A stretch of 64,000 nucleotides of DNA from contig OZ024666.1 in the NCBI GenBank assembly GCA_964016415.1, positions 1,841,310 through 1,905,309 of the forward strand, read 5' to 3'. Source of the stretch: Erwinia sp. GTDB taxonomy: Bacteria; Pseudomonadota; Gammaproteobacteria; Enterobacterales; Enterobacteriaceae. A model generated the notes under the pieces. It had not been told where the DNA came from and searched no databases. It saw only the letters and a list, made by a program, of their open reading frames with translations. The position numbers and the translations under genes are program-made. Below are positions 9,532 through 21,658 of this stretch, piece after piece (position 1 is the stretch's first letter; each line of letters starts with the position of its first letter).

Positions 9532-10434
9532 TCATCTCTCTGCACTGGCGGAGGTGTTATTATCCTGCGCGGAAATTATTTTAGCTTTGGCCTCAGCGAT
9601 ATGCTTCTCAACGCCGGGCCGGCGAGGGTCTGCTGTCGAAAGCAGGGACAGTAACTGTTGCCAACGCTGCAATGCCAGCGGATAAGCCGCCTGCTGCCAG
9701 GCGCTCCAGGCCAGTAAATTAATAACACGCGTATCTTTATTGTTACTGGCGTATAAGGCATTCAGGATATCATTCGCCTGCTGTATGTCATCACTGTGCT
9801 GCAGACGAATTAAAATTTCCGCATAACCCAGTTGCGCTTCAATGGATAACGGGGCCAATTGCAAAGCACGCTGAAATGCCTGTTTGGCCATCTGTCCGTC
9901 ATTTAGCACCATAGCAATTCGTCCCAGCATCAGCCAGTCCTCACTGCGTCGCGGATGCTGCAATAACTCGCTGCGTAAACCAACGCCCAGACGCGCCATC
10001 TGTTCCATTGTCAATGGTGTTGCCTGTGGATCCATCACCTGAGCACGCAACTGCGAATACTGCTGATTGATACTGTGCCACACTTGTAATTGTTGAAAGC
10101 CTCCGGTATCGCCGTACATCATGGCTGTGACCAACACCAACAACAAAATTCCAGGCCAGATCATCATACGCGTATCACGCACGCCTTTTATCTCATGTGA
10201 TGGTATATCCGTCAGCAGCATCTGTTGGAGTTCCTGAACCATCTCCCCGCTCTGGCCGATACGACCTTGTCGCGTCTCTTCCTGTAATTCAGCCAGACGA
10301 TCATGATAGAGCGATTTATTGATGGTATCCCGGGAAACAACAGGAACAGCAACGCTTCTTCTCGCCGCATAAAGCACGAAACAACCTGCCACTATCAACA
10401 ATAGTAATAAAGTCAGCCACAAGGTTAACATCAC
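9532..10434 (-). CDS. ccmI: CcmI, TPR-containing apocytochrome c chaperone
   Basis: CcmI binds the C-terminal part of apocytochrome c and hands it to the CcmFH heme ligation machinery. The 300-residue protein has an N-terminal transmembrane segment (residues about 2-23) and a second one near residue 95 (MMIWPGILLLVLVTAMMYG). A periplasmic part with tetratricopeptide-like helices follows (LMLGRIAMVLNDGQMAKQAF). In E. coli this protein is fused to CcmH as one 350-residue polypeptide; here the two are separate genes overlapping by 4 bases, as in many other gammaproteobacteria. It is the last gene of the operon. Confidence 0.9.
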   Translation of the reverse strand: MMLTLWLTLLLLLIVAGCFVLYAARRSVAVPVVSRDTINKSLYHDRLAELQEETRQGRIGQSGEMVQELQQMLLTDIPSHEIKGVRDTRMMIWPGILLLVLVTAMMYGDTGGFQQLQVWHSINQQYSQLRAQVMDPQATPLTMEQMARLGVGLRSELLQHPRRSEDWLMLGRIAMVLNDGQMAKQAFQRALQLAPLSIEAQLGYAEILIRLQHSDDIQQANDILNALYASNNKDTRVINLLAWSAWQQAAYPLALQRWQQLLSLLSTADPRRPGVEKHIAEAKAKIISAQDNNTSASAER

Positions 10435-10895
10435 TCTTTACTCCGCTCATTTTCCAGCAATGACGCCAGACGAGTCTGATCACTGTCACTCAAATTATGC
10501 TTGTCAGCGGTGCGCTGTCGCCCTCGTAGCACAATCACTCCCACTCCGAGCAGGAGAAACAGTGCCGGACCTATCCAGAGAATCAGCGTGGTAGAATTAA
10601 GCGGAGGCTCATAAGTGACAAAGTTGCCATAGCGTTCAACCATATAAGCGCGAATCTGCTCAGGGGTCTGACCAGTTTGCATCAACTGATAGACTTTCAG
10701 ACGCATATCACTGGCAATCATCGCATTGGAATCGGCAATACTGTTATTCTGGCATTTGGGGCAACGTAACGTCGTCAGTATCTGATGGTACTCCTGCTCT
10801 TCAGCCGCCGATAAAAAAACGTATGGCATACTGTTTTCCGCCCTTACAACCAAAGAGAGAAACTGGAATAAAAGTATAAGGGTAAGTTTTTTCAT
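10431..10895 (-). CDS. ccmH: CcmH, apocytochrome c thiol-disulfide oxidoreductase
   Basis: Membrane-anchored periplasmic protein that helps reduce the CXXCH cysteines of apocytochrome c for heme attachment. The 154 residues start with a signal peptide and contain the redox motif LRCPKCQN around residue 43. A C-terminal transmembrane helix follows (LILWIGPALFLLLGVGVIVL). It overlaps ccmG upstream and ccmI downstream by 4 bases each, indicating translational coupling. The protein lacks the C-terminal TPR domain of E. coli CcmH, which is supplied by the separate ccmI. Confidence 0.93.
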   Translation of the reverse strand: MKKLTLILLFQFLSLVVRAENSMPYVFLSAAEEQEYHQILTTLRCPKCQNNSIADSNAMIASDMRLKVYQLMQTGQTPEQIRAYMVERYGNFVTYEPPLNSTTLILWIGPALFLLLGVGVIVLRGRQRTADKHNLSDSDQTRLASLLENERSKE

Positions 10896-11449
10896 TGCTC
10901 AGCCTCGCTAGCAAACTGATTCCAAAGAGTCTCCAGCGCCGATTTCCATGCCTTCTGGTTTAGTTCTCCAACCAATCGATAACGAATCCTCCCCTGCCCA
11001 TCGACAAGAAAAGTTTCAGGAGCACCATAAACGCCGAGATCGAGTCCATACATCCCGTTACCATCAAATAAACTAACACGATAAGGTGTACCTCGTTGTT
11101 CCAGCCAGCGCTGCGCTTTTTGCCGGTCATCTTTATAGTTGAGACCGACTATCGTCACTCCTTGTGACGCCAGTTGCCTGAGATATTGATGTTCCGCCTG
11201 ACAGGTTGGACACCAGGTTGCCCACACATTGAGCAAAAAGGGTTTGCCTGTTAATAACATTGAACGCTGGTAATAGGTTTCCGGGTTATCCAGTGCCTGT
11301 AATGTGAAGTTCGGTAATTCTTTGCCGACTAAACTTGACTCCAGCAAAGTCGGATCTTCACCTTGTGCATTGCGGGCAAGCTGCCAAAGTAGCGCGCTGG
11401 CCAGCAGTAAAAACAGGCACAACGGAATATAAAGTACTTTTTTATTCAT
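10892..11449 (-). CDS. ccmG: CcmG (DsbE), thiol:disulfide interchange protein
   Basis: Periplasmic, membrane-tethered thioredoxin-like protein that passes electrons from CcdA/DsbD to the apocytochrome. An N-terminal anchor (VLYIPLCLFLLLASALLW) is followed by a thioredoxin domain with the active site WATWCPTCQAEH. The cis-proline region reads GVYGAPETFLVD. The frame is open to 11512, but the family starts at MNKK (ATG at 11447-11449), giving 185 residues as in E. coli. This start overlaps the ccmF stop in the sequence ATGAATAA. Confidence 0.94.
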   Translation of the reverse strand: MNKKVLYIPLCLFLLLASALLWQLARNAQGEDPTLLESSLVGKELPNFTLQALDNPETYYQRSMLLTGKPFLLNVWATWCPTCQAEHQYLRQLASQGVTIVGLNYKDDRQKAQRWLEQRGTPYRVSLFDGNGMYGLDLGVYGAPETFLVDGQGRIRYRLVGELNQKAWKSALETLWNQFASEAEQ

Positions 11450-13406
11450 CACTTGTACCTCCGGAGTGTATCTTCCTCGTTCGATAACGTCGGTCGGCCA
11501 GGCAAAGCACACCGCCTAAAGCCATCAGAATCCCTCCCGACCATATCCAGCGTACAAAGGGTTTGTAATAGAGCCTGACAGCCCAACTCTCATTATCGAG
11601 GGCTTCCCCGAGAGCAGCATATAAATCACGGGTTAACCCTCCACTGATAGCAGCTTCAGTCATCATGGCACGAGAGACATTGTAATAACGTTTTTCAGCC
11701 CACAATGTTGTCTCTGGTTTTCCCCCGCGCGTTACTTCAATGCGCGCTGTGCCACCACTGTAATTAGCACCCTGCAGCGCTTGTACACCATGGAAAATAA
11801 AATGGTAAGGCCCGATATCCGCACTGCTACCTGCTTTCATTCGCACATCACGTTCAATACTGTAATTCTGGCTGAATGCAATGCCGACTACAGTGACAGC
11901 AACCCCTACATGCCCTAATACCATCCCCCAGTGGCTGCGAGTCAGATGAGACAATCCTTGCCAGAAAGAACGTTGATAAGTCGCACGCTCATGTAACTCC
12001 ATTATCGTGAGGATAAAGACCCACACTGCCATCATTACCCCAATAACAGCCATCGCTTCGAGTTGATCACTCATCCACCAAGGTAACAGCACGGAAAGTA
12101 ACAGAGTAATACCCGAGGCGAGAAGCAGCCGACGACGCAATTTTTGTGGTTCGTCGCGCCGCCAGCGCACTAATGGCCCTACCCCCATCATTAATGCCAT
12201 TGGTGCCATTAACCAACTAAAGAGTTGATTGAAGAAGGGCTCCCCAACAGAAATTGAACCGAGTCCCAGTTGCTTATGGATCAATGGTAACAATGTGCCT
12301 AGTAATACCACCAGCATAGCGGCGATCAGTAACACATTATTACCTAATAAAAATGACTCACGTGACCAGAGTTCATTTTGTCCCCGGCTACGAATGCTTC
12401 CCCCTTTCAGGGCATAAAGTAGTAAGGAACCTCCAATCACAATGATCAGGAAGGCGAGGATAAACATGCCTCTTGAAGGATCAGAAGCAAACGAATGAAC
12501 AGAAACCAACACACCTGAACGTACCAGAAAAGTACCCAGCAGGCTGAGTGAAAATGCGCTGATAGCCAGCAACACTGTCCACGCTTTAAAACTGCCTCGT
12601 TTTTCAGTAACTGCAAGCGAATGGATCAATGCTGTACCCACCAGCCAGGGCATAAATGAGGCATTCTCCACCGGATCCCAAAACCACCATCCACCCCAAC
12701 CCAGTTCGTAATAGGCCCACATAGAACCCAGGACTATGCCCAGGGTCAGAAAAACCCAGGCCGCAGTGGTCCACGGCCGCGACCACCTCGCCCAGGCCGT
12801 GTCCAGACGCCCGGCCAGCAGTGATGCCAATGCGAAAGCAAATGCAACAGAGAAACCGACATACCCCATATACAACAACGGTGGATGCAGAATGAGGCCG
12901 ATATCTTGCAACATCGGATTGAGATCCTGACCATCAATGGGAATAAACGGTAATGTACGTTGAAATGGATTTGACGTCAGTGTAATAAACAATAAAAACC
13001 CGCTGCTGATCATCCCCATGATAGCTAGCACTCGCGCCACCGCCTCTAAGGGTAAGCGGCGGCTGAAACAGGCGACCGCCAGTGTCCAGAGACAAAGTAA
13101 CAACACCCACAACAACAGTGAACCTTCATGGGCTCCCCAGGTGGCTGCTATCCGGTAATACACCGGAAGCAGCGTATTAGCATTGTTTGCGACATATAAC
13201 ACGCTAAAGTCGTTGACGATAAACGCATGCACCAAAACAACAAAAGCACCTAGTACACAAACAAATAATGCGCCGGTCAATGGTCGAGCCATCCGCATGG
13301 CACGGATGTTATCTTTACTTGCTCCCCATAGCGGGTAAAAGCTGAGTAGCAACGAAAAACCCAACGCCAGACAGAGTGAGAAAGTGCCTATTTCAGGGAG
13401 CATCAC
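11442..13406 (-). CDS. ccmF: CcmF, heme ligase integral membrane protein
   Basis: Core of the CcmFGH complex that attaches heme to apocytochrome c. The 654 residues form about 13-15 transmembrane segments. The periplasmic heme-handling WWD motif is seen as [17 protein letters not shown] around residue 235. Histidines typical of the family lie in [11 protein letters not shown] and near [10 protein letters not shown]. Length is close to E. coli CcmF (647). It overlaps ccmE by 4 bases upstream and ccmG by 8 bases downstream. No interruption is seen, unlike many genes elsewhere in the window. Confidence 0.96.
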   Translation of the reverse strand: MMLPEIGTFSLCLALGFSLLLSFYPLWGASKDNIRAMRMARPLTGALFVCVLGAFVVLVHAFIVNDFSVLYVANNANTLLPVYYRIAATWGAHEGSLLLWVLLLCLWTLAVACFSRRLPLEAVARVLAIMGMISSGFLLFITLTSNPFQRTLPFIPIDGQDLNPMLQDIGLILHPPLLYMGYVGFSVAFAFALASLLAGRLDTAWARWSRPWTTAAWVFLTLGIVLGSMWAYYELGWGGWWFWDPVENASFMPWLVGTALIHSLAVTEKRGSFKAWTVLLAISAFSLSLLGTFLVRSGVLVSVHSFASDPSRGMFILAFLIIVIGGSLLLYALKGGSIRSRGQNELWSRESFLLGNNVLLIAAMLVVLLGTLLPLIHKQLGLGSISVGEPFFNQLFSWLMAPMALMMGVGPLVRWRRDEPQKLRRRLLLASGITLLLSVLLPWWMSDQLEAMAVIGVMMAVWVFILTIMELHERATYQRSFWQGLSHLTRSHWGMVLGHVGVAVTVVGIAFSQNYSIERDVRMKAGSSADIGPYHFIFHGVQALQGANYSGGTARIEVTRGGKPETTLWAEKRYYNVSRAMMTEAAISGGLTRDLYAALGEALDNESWAVRLYYKPFVRWIWSGGILMALGGVLCLADRRYRTRKIHSGGTSDE

Positions 13407-13897
13407 TCTTTCCCCTGAAGTGACATCGCGGGAACAGACTGTGTTGCTGCCATTGTATGATTTTTTTGCATTGCGTCACTGATCTCCGGAGGTGTGTATT
13501 TTTCATCATGCTTAGCCAGCACTTCCTTTGCCAGTACGCTACCGTCCGATTGCAGGATGCCCTGCGCCACGACCCCATGACCTTCACGGAAGAGATCTGG
13601 TAAAATCCCGGTATAGCCGACAGCAATGGTGCCACGCGCATCATAGAGGATGAATGAAACCTGTAAGGTATCCGGGTCACGCTTGACACTTCCGGGCATA
13701 ACCATTCCCCCCACGCGTAAACGCTGTCCCGCCTGTGGCTTTATTTGCGAAGTTCCTTTTCCCGAAATGATTTCACTCGGGGTATAGAACAGATCGATAT
13801 TGGCCCGTAACGCATAAATCACTAAACCGCTCGCCGTAGCAAAAACAGCCAGCAATAAAAACACCAGTTTCAGACGCGTTTTACGCCGCGGATTCAT
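13403..13897 (-). CDS. ccmE: CcmE, periplasmic heme chaperone
   Basis: CcmE binds heme covalently through a histidine and transfers it to CcmF. The 164-residue protein has an N-terminal signal anchor ([22 protein letters not shown]). The beta-barrel domain carries the heme-binding motif [12 protein letters not shown], in which the His of HDExY forms the covalent bond. E. coli CcmE has 159 residues. It overlaps ccmD by 17 bases and ccmF by 4 bases. Confidence 0.95.
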   Translation of the reverse strand: MNPRRKTRLKLVFLLLAVFATASGLVIYALRANIDLFYTPSEIISGKGTSQIKPQAGQRLRVGGMVMPGSVKRDPDTLQVSFILYDARGTIAVGYTGILPDLFREGHGVVAQGILQSDGSVLAKEVLAKHDEKYTPPEISDAMQKNHTMAATQSVPAMSLQGKE

Positions 13898-14114
13898 TAT
13901 TCAGCTCCCGGGTTTCTGTCTGAGACTTACCTGCACGACGAGCCCGCCGGGCCTGTTCGCGTAAGATGCCCGTCACAATCTGGCGGCGACGAAAAATCGT
14001 GTGTACCCACAAAGCAACAAATGTCATCAATGCACATATAAAGGCGGACCACACAAAAAAACCATAGCCTCCCATAGCCCAAAATGCACTCCATGACGAA
14101 AATGCCGGGATCAT
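13881..14114 (-). CDS. ccmD: CcmD, small membrane subunit of the heme exporter
   Basis: CcmD is a single-span inner-membrane protein needed for release of heme-loaded CcmE from CcmABC. The 77 residues contain one transmembrane helix ([19 protein letters not shown], about residues 19-37). A basic cytoplasmic tail follows ([19 protein letters not shown]), the usual CcmD layout. It overlaps ccmC by 4 bases and ccmE by 17 bases. E. coli CcmD is 69 residues. Confidence 0.9.
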   Translation of the reverse strand: MIPAFSSWSAFWAMGGYGFFVWSAFICALMTFVALWVHTIFRRRQIVTGILREQARRARRAGKSQTETRELNNESAA

Positions 14115-14857
14115 GTTTTCTCTCCATACTGGCGCGCAATGGCGATAGCCCAGGGACGGTTACGCTCTGAGAATAAAAGCAAATTCCTTAAACGCATCAG
14201 CATCAAGGCGATTAATATAAAAAGATATCCAAGGATGGCTAAACGTAATGGACTACGCATCGTTGGGTCAATCGCCTGTTGCAGAATGCCCGATGATCCC
14301 TGATGCAATGTATTCCACCACTGCACAGAAAAATGGATGATCGGTAAATTCACAACGCCCACCAGCACAAGAATACTCGCGGCACGTCCTGCCAGACGCC
14401 GATCATCGGAAGCGTTATACAATGCTATAATCCCAACGTACAAAAAAAACAAAATCAACTCCGATGTCAATCTGGCATCCCAAACCCACCAGGCACCCCA
14501 CATAGGTTTCCCCCAAAACGCGCCGGTAATCAGCGCGATGAAAGTGAAACCAGCCCCTACCGGGGCCATCGCAGCGACCGTCAAATCAGCATTTTTCCAT
14601 TGCCACACCAATCCGACTAGCGCAGTAATCGCCATCACGGCATAAATGCCCATAGACCACATTGCTGCAGGCACATGCAGATAAATAATTCGATAACTTT
14701 CACCTTGCTGATAATCCGCAGGTGCGTAGATAAATCCCCAACCCCAGCCGAAAAACAGCATAAACACACCAACCGCACTGCACCAGGGGAGTAAGTGCCC
14801 GCTAAATACATACAGTTGTTGTGGATTAGCCAGTCGCTGATACCATTTTTTCCACAT
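14111..14857 (-). CDS. ccmC: CcmC, heme transfer protein for cytochrome c maturation
   Basis: Six-span inner-membrane protein that binds heme and passes it to CcmE together with CcmD. The 248 residues include the WWD motif in GKPMWGAWWVWDARLTSEL near residue 125. The flanking histidines are in YLHVPAAMWSMG and IHFSVQWWNTLHQG. Length matches E. coli CcmC (245). A 47-base gap separates it from ccmB, the only real gap in the operon. Confidence 0.95.
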   Translation of the reverse strand: MWKKWYQRLANPQQLYVFSGHLLPWCSAVGVFMLFFGWGWGFIYAPADYQQGESYRIIYLHVPAAMWSMGIYAVMAITALVGLVWQWKNADLTVAAMAPVGAGFTFIALITGAFWGKPMWGAWWVWDARLTSELILFFLYVGIIALYNASDDRRLAGRAASILVLVGVVNLPIIHFSVQWWNTLHQGSSGILQQAIDPTMRSPLRLAILGYLFILIALMLMRLRNLLLFSERNRPWAIAIARQYGEKT

Positions 14858-14904
14858 GGTAAACCCTCGTTGACGCGAAATTGCGCGAGTAGTTATCTAC
14901 CCAC

Positions 14905-15564
14905 TTAGTTTATGCTGATACGTAAGGCAGCAGAGATAGCGAAAGGTGCTAAAGCAGTGCTAACCAGTAATATCGCGGCCAGCACCGCCAGATAGCCGAG
15001 AACGGGTAACCCCATCCCTGCGGCATCAATCGCCGCACTGCCGAAAATCAGTACCGGAATGGTGAGTGGCAACACCAGCAAACTGAGTAATACCCCTCCC
15101 CGGCGTAGTCCAACTGTCAATGCCACACCGATTGCACCAAGTAAACTCAGCGTCGGCGTCACCAGCAGTAAAACTGCCAGCACGGTGTACCAACTATTAA
15201 AATCGAGAGACAGGAAGAGCGCAGCCAGTGGTGAAAGCAGTAATAGTGGTACGCCGGTAATCAACCAGTGTGCGGTCACCTTGGCCAATACAGCCAGAGG
15301 TAAAGGGAAAGGTAACAGCAGCAGCTGTTCAAGTGAGCCATCGAGATAGTCATCACGAAATAACCTGTCCAGTATTAGTACCGAGGCCAGCAATGCGGCA
15401 ATGAGCAATACACCCGGAGCAATACGTGATAATAATCCCGGATCTGCACCGATCCCCAGAGGGAAGAGCGTAATAACCGTCAGGAAAAACCACAACGGAT
15501 AGACAGCATCGGATGCACTGTGCCATGCGACAGAGAACTCGCGACGTATCAGTCGTAAGAACAT
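14905..15564 (-). CDS. ccmB: CcmB, heme exporter membrane subunit
   Basis: Permease component of the CcmAB ABC transporter, which releases holo-CcmE from CcmCD. The 219-residue protein is almost entirely hydrophobic with six predicted spans. It shows the family segments DDYLDGSLEQLLLLPFPL and LTVGLRRGGVLLSLLVLPLTIPVLIFG, and ends in ALRISIN like E. coli CcmB. Its start overlaps the ccmA end by 16 bases. Confidence 0.95.
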   Translation of the reverse strand: MFLRLIRREFSVAWHSASDAVYPLWFFLTVITLFPLGIGADPGLLSRIAPGVLLIAALLASVLILDRLFRDDYLDGSLEQLLLLPFPLPLAVLAKVTAHWLITGVPLLLLSPLAALFLSLDFNSWYTVLAVLLLVTPTLSLLGAIGVALTVGLRRGGVLLSLLVLPLTIPVLIFGSAAIDAAGMGLPVLGYLAVLAAILLVSTALAPFAISAALRISIN

Positions 15565-16184
15565 GGTTGTTTTTCTCCCGGTGATGTCAGAGAGAGTTGA
15601 CGTACTCTGGTATCAGGCAGTGGTAACGCCTGGTGCGTGGTCAGTAGCACCATCCCCTGTCCTGCCAGATGAGTCTGGAAATGCATCATCAATGCAGCAA
15701 CTCTTGACTGATCGAGTGCGGTAAGCGGTTCATCCAAAATCCATAAACGCGCCTGGGTTAGACATAGTCGCGCTAAAGCGACTCTACGCTGCTGTCCGGC
15801 AGAGAGTGTAGCAACTACGCTCTCTTCATAGCCCATCAGTCCGACCTTATCGAGTGCCAGCATGACATCAGAGAAGGTGGCGTGAGGATGGTAAAAGTGT
15901 AAGTTCTCAGCAGCGGTAAGTACGGTTTTAATACCGGATTGATGACCAAGATAGATCAACTCAGTGTGAAAACGCTGCCTGTCATGCTCAATTGATTGTC
16001 CGTTCCAGCGGACTTCTCCATGCTCGCCTTTGCTTAGACCAGCCAGAATGCGAAGTAATGAGGTTTTCCCAGCACCGTTTTCGCCAGCAATCTGTACAAT
16101 TTCTCCCGGCTTAATAGTGACAGTGAGCATGTTGAACAGAACGCGTTCATCTCTGATACAGGTTAAATTGATGGCTTCGAGCAT
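15549..16184 (-). CDS. ccmA: CcmA, heme exporter ATP-binding protein
   Basis: ATPase subunit of CcmAB. Visible motifs are Walker A GENGAGKTSL (about residue 37), the ABC signature LSAGQQRRVALARL, and Walker B LWILDEPLTALD. The frame is open to 16226, but the family begins MLEAINL, so the ATG at 16182-16184 is chosen, giving 211 residues (E. coli 207). It is the first gene of the nine-gene minus-strand operon ccmABCDEFGHI, whose promoter should lie between 16185 and about 16290. Confidence 0.94.
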   Translation of the reverse strand: MLEAINLTCIRDERVLFNMLTVTIKPGEIVQIAGENGAGKTSLLRILAGLSKGEHGEVRWNGQSIEHDRQRFHTELIYLGHQSGIKTVLTAAENLHFYHPHATFSDVMLALDKVGLMGYEESVVATLSAGQQRRVALARLCLTQARLWILDEPLTALDQSRVAALMMHFQTHLAGQGMVLLTTHQALPLPDTRVRQLSLTSPGEKQPCSYD

Positions 16185-16303
16185 TTTTTCAGATCGGTTT
16201 GTTAAGCATAGGTAAAATAATACCATAAATTATGGGGTTTTGATGGCGTTTGCATGCCGTTTTCTGGAATTTACCTGTTCCCCCACAGAGTTTTTTCAAT
16301 CTT

Positions 16304-16340
16304 TAAATAAAAAACCCGTAACAACTCTCGTTACGGGTTT
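16304..16340 (-). terminator. Rho-independent terminator after the inverse autotransporter gene
   Basis: AAACCCGTAAC (16312-16322) pairs perfectly with GTTACGGGTTT (16330-16340) around a 7-base loop. Reading the minus strand, the stem is followed by a U-rich tract (TTTATTT, about 16304-16311). It follows the stop of the invasin-like gene and precedes ccmA, so it insulates the two. Confidence 0.85.
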
Positions 16341-17333
16341 ATCACAAGAACAGTTATACCAATCTACTGTCGTTTATCGGGTAACTTTAAACTCACCGAT
16401 TAAGATTCCGGTGTAGTCACAATAAACCTGATACGATCAATATAAGATCTGGTTGATGTGTAGTCATAACGACCGACCTGAACACCCTGCAACACTTTAC
16501 CCATCGCAACAAAATCTTAAGTTTTCACTGTCACCTGTCCGGAGATCTCACTTGCACCATTACCACAAGTGACAGTTGTGCCATCCTTATAAGTAAACAG
16601 CATTTGAGTCAATGATATGTGCGATGTTGATCTCCAGACTCCGGAAGTCACCTTGACTGACTTAACATCACGCAAGTTACGGGCCACAATCTCGCTTCCT
16701 CCGGTTCCTCCGGCGCCTTCGTTACCGGTATTCTTGACTGAGTCGACAATCGAACCACATCTCATCACCAATGCATAATCAGGCGGTGCAAGCAAGAATT
16801 TAGGGTCATCAGTTTTAACTGCTGTGACACCCATATTATCAGTGTATTCCATCGCCCTGATGGTCAGCGTCCCTTCCAGCCCTGCTAAGGTAAAGCCCTG
16901 ACAAGCTCCTGATGCAGTGACCTTCACACTACCAGAAATCAACGATTTAGTGGCGACCGTACCATCTGTTTTACCGTCAGTGGCAGTGAGCGTGGCAAGT
17001 TCAGTACTGTCGAGACTCCGGTTCAGCGTATTCCCGGCCACAGCCTGGACATCAGAGGCATTATCAGAAGCTACCGCTTTGACAATGAACTGATAGCTTG
17101 CACCTGAAACCACGTTCGGTTGGCGTGCATTCGCATCAATCTGATAATTATACTTGAAGATATAATTATACAGCGTCACATCCACTGACTTACTGAACTG
17201 ACCATCACTGCTTGTCACTGTCAATTGGGTCAATTCAGCCACACTACCCGCAAATACAGTAAAACGATATTTACTCGCCTGACTCGCCTCAGCAACACCA
17301 TTTTCGGTCAACGTTGCATTACCACTGTAGTGG

Positions 17334-18200
<867 letters not shown>

Positions 18201-18201
<1 letters not shown>

Positions 18202-18500
18202 TATCGTGAACTGTTCAGGGAGTCCGACATCAAGAGCGCGGTAGCCTTTTTTAGGATTTCATTCTCCATTTCAAGGCGTTGTATCCGTTTTCTCATTTCC
18301 CTGAGTTCAGTCTGCTCAGGCGTCAGAGGCAGCCCCGGGGGCGTTTTCCCCTGGCGCTCCATACGTAACGATTTTACCCGGCGGTTGATGGCGGAGAGGC
18401 TGACGTTCATCGCCTTAGCCGCCTCGCCGTGAGTGTAGTTCTGATCCAGGACCAGTTTTGCCGCTTCGACTTTAAATTCAGCAGTAAATGCTTTGCTCAT
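18201..18500 (-). CDS. IS3-family transposase OrfA (copy 1)
   Basis: Helix-turn-helix protein of 99 residues starting [19 protein letters not shown], with HTH segment [22 protein letters not shown] leucine-zipper-like region follows ([14 protein letters not shown]). It provides end recognition and, through a -1 frameshift at A_AAA_AAG (18246-18252 on this strand), the N-terminus of the OrfAB transposase. It is intact in this copy. Confidence 0.92.
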
Positions 18501-21500
18501 TGGTTCACCTATAAGATGTTGAGGTGAGCATATCACCTCTGCTCAGGTGGCCAAATTCAGTGTGCCACTACACCACTGCCGGTAAACAGTCGCAGCCCGG
18601 CCGCATCTGCATTCTGGGTCAACTTAATGGCAATCCCTTTTGCCCGCTCACCCGCCGTCGCCGCATTCACCGGGTTACCGTACTGGTCTTTCAGCGTCGC
18701 CGTATAACTGAACGCATCGCTGTTGTTCGCCGGCAGACTCTCCACCGTGCCGTCGAGTTTCACCACATCCACTACCAGAGTTGCCAGCGTGGTGTCACTG
18801 GTAAAGCGCACTTTGCTGTCCGCAGCCGCCCAGGCCTCACTTCCCACACGGGCACTCACCAGGATACCCTCTGCCACCCGCTGACTGCCAAGGCGGATAA
18901 CCGCACGCCCCTGGGCATCCGTCTCACTCACACCGTTATCGGTCAGTGCCACGCCCGCTACCGGACTGTCATGCTGCCAGCTCACGCTGCGTCCCGCCCC
19001 GGGCAGTATGTTGTTATACTGGTCGACCAGCTGCGCCCGGTAGCCAAAACTGTTACCCACCACCTGCTCGGTCACGCCCTCCGTGAGGGTTACCGGACCC
19101 ACCTTCGCCCCGCTGCCGTCAGCAAGGAACGTCAGTGATGCGTTTTTCACCTGATTGGCCGAACTCTGACTGCCAGACACCTGGAATCCGTAAGTGAATG
19201 TCCCCGCCTGGGTGTTATACACCGTGAACGTCAGTTGACCGTTCTCATCCGTTATGCCGCCTGACGGCACCGTGGTGTAACCTGTCACATACCCCGCCGG
19301 AAGCGATGGCAGTGTCACCGCCACCGGGGCGCCCGCTACACGGTTGCCTTTCTCATCCGTGACCGTCACTACCACCTCATTACCCGTGGTGGTGCTGACC
19401 GTGGCGCCCGACTGGCTTTTTACCTCCAGTCCCGCCACATATGCGGTGGTCACGTCCGCCACGAATCGCGTCTCCGCCGTCCTGCTCTCGCCGTTCAGCG
19501 TGGCACTCAGTGTGGTGATACCCGCATGGCTGTTCTTCAGCGTGAACACCGCCAGCCCCTGCGCATCTGTCGCCGCCGGCATTGTCACAAATACCGCGCC
19601 GTTACTCAGTGACGGTGCCGGTGTGAACTGAGCACCTTCCACCACGTTGTCAAACTGGTCACGTACCGTTGCACGAACTTCGTTGGTATCACTGTCGTTC
19701 GCCTTCGCCCCGTCGCGGATAACCTCAAGCTGCGTTATCTTCGCGCTCTTGCCGTCCGCACTGAAACGCAGCGTCGCGGCATTGCTGTTACCGTTACGCA
19801 TTTTCACCACAAGACGTCCTTCGCCTGCCACCTGACTACGTATTTTGATGCCGGCCTGACCACTGCTGTCGGTCATCACGCTGAGAACACGACCTGTGTT
19901 CCCGGTACTGTCTGACAGCGTCACCGCCTCGTTCCTGCTGAACCCTTCAACCTGGAATGTCAGCTCGCGATCTGCAAGACGCTCGCTTTTGTCATTCGCC
20001 ACTGTTGCAGTCACCAGGTATTGATCGAGGTCATTGGCCGAAGGTACAGTACTGGCGGAAGCTAAAGACCTGGTTGAACGGGCCATTCTCGACGCGGAAA
20101 TGCTCATTTCCAGGTCCAGCGACACGACGCGCTCCTGCGACTCACGCACATCCACCCACATCTCAGCAGTATTCGAAGGATTGCCTTTACTGTCCGTGCC
20201 CACCGCCGTCACCCGGTAACTCTGCCCCGCAGTACTGTTACCGCCAAAAATATATGCCGGCAGCGTCAGCTGCAGCGTGGTGGGTGAGGTCACCTCCAGT
20301 TTGCCGCCGTTCGCCACCAGCTCCGGTGCCGACCAGTTGACCGACTTCAGTCCGTACTTCGCTTTATTTACATTAAGCGTCACCGGCAGCGTCTGTGCTG
20401 CTTCCCCGCTCATACGCGGCGGCAGTGAAATATTGAGTAAATCCTGTTTGCGGTACTGCATCACTATCGTGTAGTTACGGTCGACAAAGTCATAGCGGTT
20501 ACCTGCCAGACTGCGCATCAGGTCCACATTTGCCGGGTCAAGCTGACTGGCAAAAGAGAGACCCAGACGGTAATTAAGCTCCAGCGCAATACGGCTGTCG
20601 TTTGAGTCACCCCGGGAGGTCTGGCCCTTCAGTGTCAGCAGCGGAAACGGTGTATAGGTCACCCCCAGCGTGGTGACCGACGGGTCTTCCTTCAGGTCAT
20701 CCGGTGAGGTACCGCTGGTCAGCGCTACCCCGCGGCCAAAGTACTGCTCATACTTGGCAAATGCACCCAGCTGCGGATACGCAGGAAGGTAACCCTCCAC
20801 CCGCACGTCATAACCGTTCGCCGGACGCTCATCGTAATCTTCCATCCCGCTCAGTTTTGACTGATGCCAGTCGGTCAGACCAAAATAGCCGTTGGCCGCA
20901 AACTTCAGGTAGTTCGCCCACAGCTCACCGCCTACCCCGGCACGGGCGTTCGAGCCGGTCAGGTCATAATCGTAAAAGCTGTTTACTCCCCACATCCAGC
21001 CATCTTCGTACTGGCGGTAACCCAGCCCTAGGTTGACCGTGGTGCGGTCCTCATTGGCCCGGATACCCTGCTGGGTAAAAAACAGACTGTTCGGGTTATC
21101 CAGCAGCGGGATAAGCAGGTCGGCGTCACCGGTTTTATTGCTGCCGAACTGTACGCGCGCGCGACCTAACTGGCTCAGCCAGTCATTTATCTGCTGGTTG
21201 ACCAGGTTTTCACCAATCCCGCGGGCATAATTAATTGAGGCATCGACGGCATTCTGCGTCGACAGCAGCTGCGCGGTCTGACTCGCCCCCTGGGCCATCA
21301 TGGTATCGAGGGTGGCGGCGTTTTCACGCACCAGCTCACTGCTGCCAAGGGACGGCAGCGCCACACCGGCGGGCAGAGCACTGTTTTGTGGCAGAGATGT
21401 AATGCCTGGCAGGCTATCGACAGGCGCAGAGATTGCCGATGATGCCGCGGCTGAAGCCTGCACTGGTGAGGACTGCCCTACCACGGCACCGATACCGTTC

Positions 21501-21658
21501 AGTGTATCCAGCATTTGCACGCTGTCCTGATGCTGCTCCACCGCCCGCGCCACTGTGGCAGTGGTCAGCAGAAGCGGAGACAGTAGCTGGATACATAACA
21601 GCAGGCGTGCGGTAACTCTCTGTGCAGTGGAGTAGTAACGGGCAGTCTGATTACGCAT

